DNA of 64,000 bases from assembly GCF_002140715.2 (NCBI RefSeq), contig NZ_NGLE02000001.1, forward strand, positions 2,019,001-2,083,000, in the 5' to 3' direction. This DNA is from Enterococcus sp. 4G2_DIV0659 (GTDB lineage: Bacteria > Bacillota > Bacilli > Lactobacillales > Enterococcaceae). Within the stretch, counting starts at the first letter, position 1, and every line of letters starts with the position of its first letter. The translations under genes were made by a program, and so were the position numbers. The notes beneath the pieces were generated by a model, which worked only from the letters and a program-made list of their open reading frames with translations, did not search any database and was not told the origin of the DNA. Positions 32,139 to 40,499 of this stretch are shown here, piece by piece.

Positions 32139-32361
32139 TCAAAATGTTTTTCAGTTTCTCTTTGGTTTTAAGTTTTTGTGTTTCTTGCGCTAATGTTTTT
32201 AGTATTCGCTCATGCTCATAGAAGAGGTTATCGGGAATAGAGTGATTTTGGGTGTTGTTTTTTAGTGAACTGAATGTTTTGTGCCAGTTCTTTAATTGTT
32301 GGATTGAATGATTTAGTTTATGTAGGTCTTGATAGGTGATCATTTTTACTGGGTGAGCCAT
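32134..32361 (-). CDS. Small basic protein, unknown
   Basis: 75 aa, Lys- and His-rich, largely helical: MAHPVKMITYQDLHKLNHSI to the lysine-rich end. AGAAGG precedes the ATG. It is divergent from the duplicated XRE genes, and the shared region carries three copies of an 18-bp palindrome, so it is probably regulated together with them. No family recognised; such small partners of XRE proteins are common in mobile elements. Confidence 0.6.
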   Translation of the reverse strand: MAHPVKMITYQDLHKLNHSIQQLKNWHKTFSSLKNNTQNHSIPDNLFYEHERILKTLAQETQKLKTKEKLKNILI

Positions 32362-32384
32362 GTTGAACCTTCTAATGATATTTT

Positions 32385-32402
32385 TTAACCTTATAAGGTT
32401 AA
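32385..32402. promoter_or_regulatory. Operator copy 1 (perfect 18-bp palindrome)
   Basis: TTAACCTTATAAGGTTAA is a perfect palindrome just upstream of the minus-strand gene at 32134-32361. It matches the three other copies. Confidence 0.85.
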
Positions 32403-32425
32403 TTTATCACAAAAATTCTTTGGTG

Positions 32426-32443
32426 TCAACCTTGTACGGTTAA
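32426..32443. promoter_or_regulatory. Operator copy 2
   Basis: TCAACCTTGTACGGTTAA: same dyad as copy 1 with two mismatches. Confidence 0.75.
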
Positions 32444-32473
32444 TTCTCTGTATGGAAATATTATATACTTCAG

Positions 32474-32491
32474 TTAACTGTACAAGGTTAA
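32474..32491 (+). promoter_or_regulatory. Operator copy 3
   Basis: TTAACTGTACAAGGTTAA, five bases after a TATACT -10-like box (32464-32469) and immediately before the GGAGG of the first XRE gene, thus over the transcription start. Confidence 0.8.
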
Positions 32492-32502
32492 CGGAGGACA
32501 TT

Positions 32503-32745
32503 ATGACATATTCAGAGATTATTGTTTTTAGACTTAAGAAATTATGTGAACAAAAAGGAATTTCAATAAACAAACTTGCAACGTTATCAGGTATGACACA
32601 GTCTACGCTGAATAACATTATGAAGGGGAATACTAAGAATCCCAAACTAAAAACGTTGCATAAATTAGCAATGGGATTAGATATGACGGTTTCTGAACTA
32701 TTAGATTTTCCAGAAATGAATGAAACGCTTTTTGATGATGAGTAA
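32503..32745 (+). CDS. XRE-family HTH regulator, tandem copy 1
   Basis: 80 aa from the ATG at 32503, after GGAGG. It is a minimal cro/C1-type helix-turn-helix: ISINKLATLSGMTQSTLNNI is helices 2-3, and the tail MTVSELLDFPEMNETLFDDE is acidic. Very similar along its whole length to the next gene, so the pair is a recent duplication. Operator copies of one palindrome precede both genes, which suggests each protein binds the same site. Confidence 0.92.
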   Translation: MTYSEIIVFRLKKLCEQKGISINKLATLSGMTQSTLNNIMKGNTKNPKLKTLHKLAMGLDMTVSELLDFPEMNETLFDDE

Positions 32746-32801
32746 TACTAAATATACCCCTGTAACGTTAATGTTGTATATTTTCATTCGCTATACTTGA
32801 G

Positions 32802-32819
32802 TTAACTATACAAGGTTAA
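32802..32819 (+). promoter_or_regulatory. Operator copy 4
   Basis: TTAACTATACAAGGTTAA, again five bases after TATACT (32792-32797) and directly before the ribosome binding site of the second XRE gene. The whole promoter-operator-gene unit is duplicated. Confidence 0.8.
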
Positions 32820-32831
32820 TGGAGGAAAGCT

Positions 32832-33074
32832 ATGACTTATTCTGATGTAATTAGATTACGGCTTAAAAATTTATGCGCTGAAAAAAATATATCTATCAAT
32901 AAACTTGCAACATTATCAGGTATAACGCAGTCTACTGTAGATAATATTATGAAAGGGAAAACCAAAAACCCTAAGTTAAAAACATTGCATAAATTAGCTA
33001 CAGGGCTTGATATGACGGTTTCTGAACTATTGGATTTTCCAGAGATGAATAATACTATGTTTGATGATGAATAA
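32832..33074 (+). CDS. XRE-family HTH regulator, tandem copy 2
   Basis: 80 aa, starting MTYSDVIRLRLKNLCAEKNI and ending in the same DFPEMN...DDE tail as copy 1. The recognition helix differs slightly (GITQSTVDNIMKG versus GMTQSTLNNIMKG). The upstream 18-bp operator is conserved. It lies 440 bases before the Qat-like operon and might regulate it, though no operator copy is seen there. Confidence 0.92.
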   Translation: MTYSDVIRLRLKNLCAEKNISINKLATLSGITQSTVDNIMKGKTKNPKLKTLHKLATGLDMTVSELLDFPEMNNTMFDDE

Positions 33075-33511
33075 TTATGCTCAGTGAAGCTACGATCTTT
33101 ATGAATCGTATTTTTGTTATTTTGAACTAAAAAATAATTTTGTGTTATAATTAAGAAGAAATAATTGTCAATTTATTTATTTTGTGAGAGTACAATAAGG
33201 ATGTAAAAATAAGTTAAATGCATGGAATAGTGATATTTGGACTAAAGAACGTTTTAGAAGGTGATGTACCAAATAGAACTAGACAAGATATATCTGAGCA
33301 TAGGCAAAGAATTATAGGTTTTTGCTAGTTATTTGATTTTTGTTTACGCGGTTGATGGATGGTAAAAAATAAATGAAACATGTTTATTGCAAAGCAAACT
33401 CTCTCTAAGGTTATAAAAATCCGTATAATTCAATCAGATAAAAATAATATTTTCTTTGTTGAGTAAAAACTTATAAATTAATCTATCTAAATACAAGAAT
33501 GGAGCGATTTT
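33075..33511. other. Intergenic sequence before the Qat-like operon
   Basis: No supported gene. A 36-codon frame near 33219 (MHGIVIFGLKNVLEGDVPNR onward) may be a gene fragment. I could not place a strong promoter for the operon. Confidence 0.4.
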
Positions 33512-34132
33512 ATGGGAACAAATAAAGCAAGAATTGATAAATCTATTAAAATGATTCTTGAAGGAAAGACCATTGATGAGGCTAAATTAAGTATTCCAGA
33601 AATAACAAGTACAATGAAAAGTAATTTTATTGATAAAGAAGTTTCTGAACAAGCTTATCAGAGCATTGTCGGCGTTGTAGGTGGGAAACTTTCAAAAATT
33701 TATGAATTAGACGAAGATGAGTACGAAGAAATAGCAAATGATCTTTTTAAAAGAGAACAATGGGTAAATGAAGTGATGGAATTAGTTGAAGACGATAGCG
33801 ATAGTGAAATGTCTGATGTCTTATTGAAAGCGTTACGAATCTCTTTAGGGGAGACTGTCAAAGAGGAAAGAGATGAAACCTATTTTGTAGAAAAATTGTT
33901 ATACCAAATTGTGTTTTTATCCTTAGCAAACACAATGCAAGGAGCTTTAGAAAGTTTGGATGAGGGGATAACTATTCTGCAAATTAGAAAAGAATTCATT
34001 AAACCTCTTGCTGATAAACTATTTGAGGACGATGTGAGAGAAAATATTTCTAAATTGGTTGAAGGAAAAATAACTTTAGCTACAATAAATGAGCAGATTG
34101 CTAACAAGCTTAAAAACTTTGGTGGTTTTTAA
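33512..34132 (+). CDS. QatB-like protein (first gene of Qat-type operon)
   Basis: 206 aa, helical and acidic, no transmembrane segment or known motif. The N-terminus is MGTNKARIDKS; QatB proteins also begin with Met-Gly-Thr as I recall them. The C-terminus ends NKLKNFGGF. Position (immediately before the QueC-like gene, stop and start overlapping as TAATG) and the Met-Gly start are the reasons for the QatB label; sequence similarity could not be tested. GGAG precedes the ATG. It may be the partner or substrate of the QueC-like enzyme (inference). Confidence 0.55.
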   Translation: MGTNKARIDKSIKMILEGKTIDEAKLSIPEITSTMKSNFIDKEVSEQAYQSIVGVVGGKLSKIYELDEDEYEEIANDLFKREQWVNEVMELVEDDSDSEMSDVLLKALRISLGETVKEERDETYFVEKLLYQIVFLSLANTMQGALESLDEGITILQIRKEFIKPLADKLFEDDVRENISKLVEGKITLATINEQIANKLKNFGGF

Positions 34133-35334
34133 TGGACACAAATCTCTATTTTCGAAATTTTATAAACGAAGCCACAGATTATCCTTATATGAGCGAAGAT
34201 GAGCGTTGTAAAGCTTGTGATATTGTCAATGTAATGCTTGCGGCATTCGATGGAGATATATCTACAGGTGGGAACGCAAATAATAAAAATTCTAGGAAGG
34301 TATCTGTAACAGCAAAAGTATATGATGTTGAGAAATGGAATAAATCTAATGGAAAATTAGTTGAATTGCTTAATTGGGTATCAGGGGATTCATTCAGTGT
34401 TTTTTTTGAAAAAAACGAAGAAATATTTGATACTTTTCTGTTAGAAATTCCTAGTTCTCAAAAGCAGTGTATCACACTTTTTTCAGGAGGATTAGATTCT
34501 CTTGCAGGAGCTTACTATAATTTCTCAAATAATATTTCAAGTGATTATGTAGGATATGTCAATAAATCAGAAGAGAGAACACATCAAATTCAATTGCAAT
34601 CTTTTTACAGCCAAATTTTTTCTGCTGGTGGAAGTGAGATTGATATTAGGAATAAATATCAAAAGCCAAAAACATTCTATTTTCAGTCTACGCGATCTTT
34701 ATTGTATCTTTCTTTAGCTATATCTAGAGCAATATCCAATGCTACAAAAGAGATTAGAATGTATGAAAATGGGATATTATCTCTTAATCCAGAATTAGGA
34801 AGATATACTACCAAAACTACTCATCCTAAGACGATATTTCTTTATAATGAACTCCTTATGTCGCTTGGCTATGATATTAGAATTTTAAATAAGTTTGAGT
34901 ATCAAACGAAAGGTGAAACTATTGCCAATATGAATTTTGAATTTAAATCACAAATAAAAAATACATTTACTTGTGGAAAAAGCCGAGCTGGAAGAGATTA
35001 TAATCACAAAGGGCAATGTGGTACTTGTATCCCATGCATATTGAGAAAAATATCTTTGGCATCGCATGACAATGAGTCCTATGATACAGAGTATTTCGTT
35101 GGGTATAAAGATGCTATTTCTGCACCAAAGAATTATTTGACGGATTACATTAATAATTTGGGATATTTTGAAGCATATGTTGAAGCTATTAAAAAAGATG
35201 AAATCTTTGGTGAAATATCTAATAACAAACCGAAATTTCATGAGGATGAAAATTACTTGCAAAAGCAAAAAATAATGTTTGATAAATTTGTCTCGGAATA
35301 CGAAAGGTTTATTGATAAATATGGGATACGTTGA
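34132..35334 (+). CDS. qatC: QueC-like PP-loop protein (QatC type)
   Basis: 400 aa. The ATP-pyrophosphatase loop SGGLDSLAGAYY is at about 118-129, and a zinc site C-x14-C-x2-C-x2-C (CGKSRAGRDYN...CGTCIPC) is at about 280-300. Both are hallmarks of 7-cyano-7-deazaguanine synthase. An extra 110-residue N-terminal part, and the operon partners, distinguish it from housekeeping QueC, which is about 220 aa and clustered with queD/E/F. Family knowledge: QueC-like proteins occur in the Qat and some CBASS antiphage systems. It overlaps the upstream and downstream genes, so the operon is tightly coupled. Confidence 0.85.
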   Translation: MDTNLYFRNFINEATDYPYMSEDERCKACDIVNVMLAAFDGDISTGGNANNKNSRKVSVTAKVYDVEKWNKSNGKLVELLNWVSGDSFSVFFEKNEEIFDTFLLEIPSSQKQCITLFSGGLDSLAGAYYNFSNNISSDYVGYVNKSEERTHQIQLQSFYSQIFSAGGSEIDIRNKYQKPKTFYFQSTRSLLYLSLAISRAISNATKEIRMYENGILSLNPELGRYTTKTTHPKTIFLYNELLMSLGYDIRILNKFEYQTKGETIANMNFEFKSQIKNTFTCGKSRAGRDYNHKGQCGTCIPCILRKISLASHDNESYDTEYFVGYKDAISAPKNYLTDYINNLGYFEAYVEAIKKDEIFGEISNNKPKFHEDENYLQKQKIMFDKFVSEYERFIDKYGIR

Positions 35335-36058
35335 TTTGCATGTTCACATTGATTTTTATTCAAAACCATTAGAGTTAGCTAATCAATACGAAAATTTGAA
35401 AATATATGCTATTTTTGTCACCTACTTGCCAGAAATATTCTTAAAAACTCGATATGAGTATGAAAACTATAAATATGTCCGGATGGCATTAGGATTTCAT
35501 CCAGACATGGTGGGAGAATACACTTTTGATAAAAATGAGTTTGAAAAAGGATTGAAGTATACTAGATATATTGGAGAAGTAGGACTTGATTTTTCTGGAT
35601 CAAATCAACAATTCAAAAAAGCGCAAGTTGAAATATTTGAAAAAATAACTAGTCCTAATTATAACAAAGGTAATATTTACTCAATTCATTCTAGAAAAGC
35701 AGAAGCAGAAGTTCTTGAGATATTAAAAAAAAATAATGTGAAAAATGCAATTTTTCATTGGTATACTGGTGGAAAAAAAACATTGAAAGATATTGCAGCA
35801 TCGGGGTATTTTTTTTCTGTGAATCATAAAATGCTCACTTCAAAAAGTGGGATGGAAATTATTCGAATTATTCCCAAGTCTCAACTATTGTTTGAAACTG
35901 ATGGTCCATTTGCAAGAAAAGATAAAAAGATTGTTTATCCACGAGACTTAAAAGAGATTTATGAAGACTTTGAGGAGGTAATCCCAGATTTTGAGAAGAT
36001 AGTTTTTTCTAATTTTAAAAGATTGTTATTTCAGAAGGATATTGATCGAATTAAATGA
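35321..36058 (+). CDS. qatD: TatD-like metal-dependent nuclease (QatD type)
   Basis: 245 aa from the ATG at 35321 (MGYVDLHVHIDF), 14 bases inside the end of the QueC-like gene; the longer upstream frame would overlap it further. All TatD metal ligands are visible: His7 and His9 (LHVH), Glu in GEVGLDF (about 86), His in SIHSRK (about 123), His in FHWYTGG (about 147) and Asp in ETDGPF (about 194). TatD enzymes are DNases. In QatABCD the TatD protein is the last component, as in the order here. Confidence 0.85.
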   Translation: MGYVDLHVHIDFYSKPLELANQYENLKIYAIFVTYLPEIFLKTRYEYENYKYVRMALGFHPDMVGEYTFDKNEFEKGLKYTRYIGEVGLDFSGSNQQFKKAQVEIFEKITSPNYNKGNIYSIHSRKAEAEVLEILKKNNVKNAIFHWYTGGKKTLKDIAASGYFFSVNHKMLTSKSGMEIIRIIPKSQLLFETDGPFARKDKKIVYPRDLKEIYEDFEEVIPDFEKIVFSNFKRLLFQKDIDRIK

Positions 36059-36086
36059 GATTAGAATTTGGGAAGGAGTGATCATT

Positions 36087-37190
36087 GTGGACTATACTGG
36101 GCTTGTCAAAGCTATTTCAGAACTTCATAATGTTCCAAAAATGGACAAGGAATATGAACTTTACTATGATGAAACTAATAACTCACGTATTTTTCGTTTA
36201 ACAGATGAAGGGTTTAATTTTAATGAGAAAGCATATTTTCTATTAGGAGGGCTCGCATTTGAGAAAGGAAAACGTCCAAGCAAGGAGAGTTTAGAGAGTC
36301 TCGTGGAAAAATTGAGAGTTCAGCAGAACTCTACGGAAATAAAATTTAAGCATATTCAGCAGAAAGCTAAAGTCTTTTTGGAATTGATTTCTAAAAAACG
36401 TACTAAAGATTTTATTGAGTGGTTGTATGATAATAAATGTTGGGTTCATTATTCTTATAGAGATAATTTTTATTATAGCATAGTTGATATTATAGATTCT
36501 CTTGAAAAATCTTCTTTTGGAGGTTTCGAGTTTAATAGAGAGCTGAAAAGTACTTTATATGACTGTATTGCTAAGGATAAAGATTGGTTTATTCAGTTGA
36601 TGATCTACTTTGACTATCCTAATGTGAAAGATCATAATCAATTTATTGACGAGATGTTGAAATGGTTCGAGAGAATAAATCCCGATGGATATGATTTTAA
36701 TATTGAATATCTAAGACAAAGTATGAACAGCCATAGAAAGGACATTCTGATATTCCTAGAAGGTAATAAAGATAGGGTTATGATTGAAAATTACGCAGAT
36801 ATTTATAGAAATTCAATTCTTACTTTTTATAATTCTTTTCATGTGTTCGATGAGGAATTAGAAATACAAAAAAGTTTGGATAAGGATACAATTGAAGTAT
36901 TCGGGAAAAAAGTTTCATACGAATTTGTTAAATCAGAAAATTCAATATTTGTTCAATTATCAGATTTAATTATAGGGGTTCTAAGAATGTGGATGGCATT
37001 TTTAGAAAGTCACTCTATTTTTGAGTTAAAAGAATTATTCTCAAATTTGACAATTGCGCAAAAGCAAACCACGATTCAGTTTCAGAGCTTAATGTACAAT
37101 TCGCTTTTAGAAAGTTTTGGTTTCAAACATGGTTCTGGTAGCAATCAATTTGAAGAGAAAATAAACTATTTTATGGAATATAATTTTTGA
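36087..37190 (+). CDS. DUF3800 protein, fourth gene of Qat-like operon
   Basis: 367 aa from a GTG eight bases after AAGGAG, 28 bases after qatD. YELYYDETNNSRIF near the start and VQLSDLIIGVLRMW near residue 300 are the two acidic motifs (D-E-T/S and Q-x-x-D-x-x) of DUF3800, an RNase H-like fold thought to be nuclease-like. No ATPase motif is present, so it is not QatA. Same strand and spacing indicate it is part of the operon and may be its effector or accessory nuclease; that is inference. Confidence 0.75.
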   Translation: MDYTGLVKAISELHNVPKMDKEYELYYDETNNSRIFRLTDEGFNFNEKAYFLLGGLAFEKGKRPSKESLESLVEKLRVQQNSTEIKFKHIQQKAKVFLELISKKRTKDFIEWLYDNKCWVHYSYRDNFYYSIVDIIDSLEKSSFGGFEFNRELKSTLYDCIAKDKDWFIQLMIYFDYPNVKDHNQFIDEMLKWFERINPDGYDFNIEYLRQSMNSHRKDILIFLEGNKDRVMIENYADIYRNSILTFYNSFHVFDEELEIQKSLDKDTIEVFGKKVSYEFVKSENSIFVQLSDLIIGVLRMWMAFLESHSIFELKELFSNLTIAQKQTTIQFQSLMYNSLLESFGFKHGSGSNQFEEKINYFMEYNF

Positions 37191-37603
37191 TATATAGAAA
37201 ATATATGTAGTACTTATTTCAGCTCGTATATGTTTGTTTAAAAAGTTGACACCATTGATTTTAAATTTATTAAAATTCAATGGAATTTTGAAATATGAAC
37301 AAGGCTTGAAAAAAGCGCATAAAGCTAGTCAGTCCCCAAAACCTAAAGAACGGCTTCATGTCAGTACTTTCAGGTATTTCATAATTCGCTTTGTGAAACA
37401 TTTTTTGAGTTGACATTACTCCATTCTACATCTTTTTTAGATAATTTACGATAGAAAATTTTACCAATGGGTATTTGAATAACATTCAGTGTAGTCACGT
37501 AATATTTTACATATATTGTCCTAATCTATAAAATTATTTTTTATATTCAATACTTTTTTGATTTTTTAAAATGTTTAGCTCTAAGCCAGTTTTTCTAATC
37601 TAT
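37191..37603. other. Intergenic region after the Qat-like operon
   Basis: No gene on either strand. A minus-strand stretch at 37310-37430 (MFHKANYEIPESTDMKPFFR onward) is open for 35 codons without a ribosome binding site and may be a relic. Confidence 0.4.
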
Positions 37604-37730
37604 ATACATCCTGTTAAATATAAACGATATTATCTTGGCTGTCCGAACCTTTGTTGAGTGGGTTAATACTGTTCTAGGACAAGTAATCGATCGATTGTGT
37701 TTGTGAGCCAGTTTATTTAACAGGATGTAT
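37604..37730. mobile_element. Possible 127-bp MITE with 17-bp terminal inverted repeats
   Basis: ATACATCCTGTTAAATA (37604-37620) and its exact reverse complement TATTTAACAGGATGTAT (37714-37730) bound a 93-bp non-coding interior; partial pairing extends to TAAAC/GTTTA. Size and termini fit a miniature inverted-repeat element. No clear target duplication is seen. Confidence 0.5.
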
Positions 37731-37866
37731 GTATGAAGAATTAAATTGAAATACAAGAATATTTTGATAGAATTTAAATCTTTATATAGTTGAGAATATA
37801 TTAAGTGAAATATTGATATAATTTTTGAGCTATATTTGAGGTGATAGTATTCGAAGGAGACACCTG

Positions 37867-38358
37867 ATGAAAATAAATAAGCTGATTTTAAAAAGGATTT
37901 TTTTTAATTTTGTACTTAGCTATTTACCATTGATAATGTATTTAGTATTTTTATTGATTATACCAAGAAATAGGGAGTTCGATCCTACTGCAATTCTTTT
38001 TGCTGCAATTACAAGTTCTATTTCTAACATAGGTGGATTATCTTTCAGAATTGATAAGACGGGTGAGCTAAAAGCGAAGCCTTTACCATTTCTGATAACA
38101 ATTATTTTTAGCCCTATTCTGATTTTGGACTTTTTTGAGGAATTTTCATTCAAATACAATACCTTTTTGCTATTATTAGCAATTGTACTCTGCATAATAA
38201 ACTTTGTTTATCAATTTTTTTCCGAAGTAGAAATCCATAAAAAGGAAATTAATGAGGAAGAAATGTTGGCGGAATTAAAAGAAAATGCTGAGACACTTAG
38301 GATGAAGAGTGAAAAAACAACAGAAGTTAACGTTTCAGGGAAGAACATAAAACTATAG
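37867..38358 (+). CDS. Four-helix membrane protein paired with DGQHR protein
   Basis: 163 aa. Predicted helices at about 10-33, 40-58, 75-95 and 97-118, then a charged cytoplasmic tail (EIHKKEINEEEMLAELKENA). AAGGAG precedes the ATG. It is 14 bases before the DGQHR gene and clearly cotranscribed. No family recognised. A membrane protein beside a DNA- or nucleotide-related protein is a common antiphage layout, but function here is unproven. Confidence 0.75.
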   Translation: MKINKLILKRIFFNFVLSYLPLIMYLVFLLIIPRNREFDPTAILFAAITSSISNIGGLSFRIDKTGELKAKPLPFLITIIFSPILILDFFEEFSFKYNTFLLLLAIVLCIINFVYQFFSEVEIHKKEINEEEMLAELKENAETLRMKSEKTTEVNVSGKNIKL

Positions 38359-38372
38359 AAAGGGTTATAATA

Positions 38373-39521
38373 ATGAATTTTAATAAAAGAAAATTATTAG
38401 TATTTCCATTGGGACAACCAATTGGTAACTTTTATACAACTACAATGAAATCCGATGAGTTATATAGCCTCTCTAAAGCCGATATCATGAGAATTGCGGA
38501 GGACGAGATAGATGGGTTATTGTACGACGGTGTTCAAAGAGAGCTCAATCAGAAAAAGGTAAAGAAAATCGTAAAATATCTTTCACAACCTGATGCCACA
38601 TTTCCGAATTCGATCATTCTCAATTTGAATATGAACTATTTTATTAAATCCTACGAAGAGAATGAGAAGAACTATATTGAATTTATAAAAGATGAGAACA
38701 CATTTTCTATTATTGATGGTCAACACCGGTTAGAAGGATTGAAGGAAGCAAATTTAAATATTGATGTCCCAGTTTCAATTTATACAAATTTGAGAATAGA
38801 TCAGCAACAAGAAATTTTTACACGTATAAACTCAGAGCAAACAAAAATAAATCCATCGGTTACTATATACCAAGAGTCAACAGGAAAGTACAATACACCA
38901 AGAAAATTTGCAGCGAAAATAGCAATTTCATTCGGTGTTGATCGGAAATCTGTTTGGAATCAGAAGATAAAGATTGTTGGAAAAAAAGATATGTATTCTA
39001 AAAATGGAGTAATAAGTCTGAAATCATTTTATGAGCCAATCCTTGACTTTATTTATAATGACGATGACTATTACATTGTGCGCGAAAAAATTATTGAGAG
39101 TAATAATAGACCCAAATTAATAGATATTAACTATACTAAAGAGAAATATATATTTTGGGAGTTCTATGTAAAAGGAGACTCAGCATCAGTTTATAAAATA
39201 TTAAATAATTTTTTTGATGCTTGTAAATTAATATTTCCTAAAGAATGGGAAGAAAAAAATAAAGAAAGTATTTTGCAAAAAACTACTGGATACTATGCTT
39301 TAATGTCTGTATTCAAAAAATTATATGTAAAAGGAATCTCTGAAGGTGATTTAAGTTTAAAATATTTTGAAAATATGATGAGTCCCTTGAATAATCTTGA
39401 TGGTAAAATTAATGCTAAAAATTATTCTTCTAGTGGTTTACAATCATCAAAAAAGTTGTATGATGAGTTTGCAAAATGGATATTTCCCGATTCAGAATTA
39501 AAGGAGGATTTCTTTGATTGA
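38373..39521 (+). CDS. DGQHR-domain protein (DndB/DpdB-like)
   Basis: 382 aa. The signature FSIIDGQHRLEGLKEA is at about 110-125; DQQQEIFTRINSEQTKINPS, the second family block, follows at about 146-165. DGQHR proteins include DndB of the DNA phosphorothioation system and DpdB of the 7-deazapurine-in-DNA system, as well as many orphan defence-island genes. No dnd or dpd partners are present, so it probably acts with the preceding membrane protein. The domain is secure; role unknown. Confidence 0.85.
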   Translation: MNFNKRKLLVFPLGQPIGNFYTTTMKSDELYSLSKADIMRIAEDEIDGLLYDGVQRELNQKKVKKIVKYLSQPDATFPNSIILNLNMNYFIKSYEENEKNYIEFIKDENTFSIIDGQHRLEGLKEANLNIDVPVSIYTNLRIDQQQEIFTRINSEQTKINPSVTIYQESTGKYNTPRKFAAKIAISFGVDRKSVWNQKIKIVGKKDMYSKNGVISLKSFYEPILDFIYNDDDYYIVREKIIESNNRPKLIDINYTKEKYIFWEFYVKGDSASVYKILNNFFDACKLIFPKEWEEKNKESILQKTTGYYALMSVFKKLYVKGISEGDLSLKYFENMMSPLNNLDGKINAKNYSSSGLQSSKKLYDEFAKWIFPDSELKEDFFD

Positions 39522-39747
39522 TTAGTTTTTTTATCAGATAAAAGTATATTTTTTAGAGCTAAATTAAGTAATACTATTAGTAGCGCTCCGACTTGCATAT
39601 TTTTGCTTAAAAATTCACACTATTGACTTCCAATGATTTAAAAATTATTTGATAAATTTAATAGTACATAAATTGTGCTACATACATTGCTGTCAAAGTT
39701 TTTTTAATCAAACGAGGTCTTAAGAAAAAGTAAGATCACAAAAAATT

Positions 39748-39782
39748 AACCCCTGTCAAGCGTTATCCTGACAGGGGTTTTT
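39748..39782 (+). terminator. Rho-independent terminator
   Basis: AACCCCTGTCA pairs exactly with TGACAGGGGTT, ten-nt loop, followed by T residues. Confidence 0.93.
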
Positions 39783-39801
39783 GGTAGGGAAAATGGTAGG
39801 G
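39783..39801. repeat. GGTAGGG direct repeat (integrase arm-type site), end A
   Basis: GGTAGGGAAAATGGTAGGG. The same sequence less one A occurs at 47169-47186 next to the integrase gene. Paired direct repeats at both ends are typical of Tn916-family integrase arm-binding sites. Confidence 0.65.
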
Positions 39802-39886
39802 AACCATATCATTTTCAATGAAAATCAAGCATTTCATAAGTTGAAAAACGTTGATTTATCGGCATTCCCCATTCATATTATGTTGG

Positions 39887-39905
39887 CTCTTTATTCCCAC
39901 TCAAC
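39887..39905. other. att-like site at the guaA 3' end, copy A
   Basis: TTTATTCCCACTCAACAG, the reverse complement of the guaA end GAGTGGGAATAA. This is the integration target used by Tn5801-like elements. A diverged copy is at 47094-47108. Confidence 0.65.
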
Positions 39906-40418
39906 AGTAGCAGGTGGCTTACTCGTAACATCATAAACAATCCGATTCACATGATCCACTTCATTATTCACATGATCCACTTCATTCACGATCCTCACAG
40001 AAATCTTTTGCAAAACATCCCAAGGAATTCTAGCAAAATCAGCCGTCATCCCATCAATCGAAGTCACAGCACGAATTCCAACAGTATAATCATACGTACG
40101 ACCATCACCCATCACACCCACACTACGGATGCCAGGTAACACAGTAAAGTACTGCCAAATATCACGATCTAAACCAGCATTAGCGATCTCTTCACGTAAA
40201 ATCGCATCAGAGTTACGCACGATTTCTAATTTATCTTCAGTAATTTCACCAAGCACACGAATCCCTAAACCAGGACCAGGGACCAGTTGACGCCAAACTA
40301 GCGCTTCAGGCATGCCTAATTCGATTCCTAAAGCATGAACTTCATCTTTAAATAAAGTATTCAATGGTTCAATCAATTCAAATTGCATATCTTCCGGCAA
40401 TCCGCTCACATCATGAAA
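39891..40418 (-). pseudogene. guaA: guaA 3' fragment (GMP synthase C-terminus)
   Basis: The minus strand encodes the last roughly 170 residues of GMP synthase, from [20 protein letters not shown] to PPATVEWE, the normal end. Upstream of the [10 protein letters not shown] block homology stops abruptly, so about two thirds of the gene are missing. An in-frame 21-nt duplication gives [13 protein letters not shown] in place of EVDHVN. The fragment lies at the 3' end used by integrating elements and is best explained as debris of insertion or recombination; a complete guaA must lie elsewhere. Confidence 0.9.
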
Positions 40419-40499
40419 TCGTTTTTGTGTAATGAAGGGTAAATTATTGGTTTAATCTATAGTTTCATTATGAACAAAAAAGAATTTTGGTGCAAATCA

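Larger units (their letters stand above)
39522..39890. other. Element end: terminator, integrase-arm-like repeat, guaA att
   Basis: No gene. It holds a perfect terminator (39748-39782), a GGTAGGG-type repeat (39783-39801) shared with the integrase-proximal end at 47169, and leads into the guaA 3' end. I read it as the right end of an element lying to the left. Confidence 0.55.

Noticed and set aside
34132..35334. QueC-like gene as part of queuosine biosynthesis
   Set aside because: No queD, queE or queF nearby, protein almost twice the usual length, and operon with TatD-like and DUF3800 genes.
38373..39521. Complete Dnd or Dpd DNA-modification system
   Set aside because: Only the DGQHR protein is present; no dndC/D/E or dpdA-like gene lies nearby.
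39951..40139. Histidine-rich plus-strand ORF
   Set aside because: Antisense of the guaA fragment; its His/Ile repeats come from the duplicated GATCCACTTCATT sequence.
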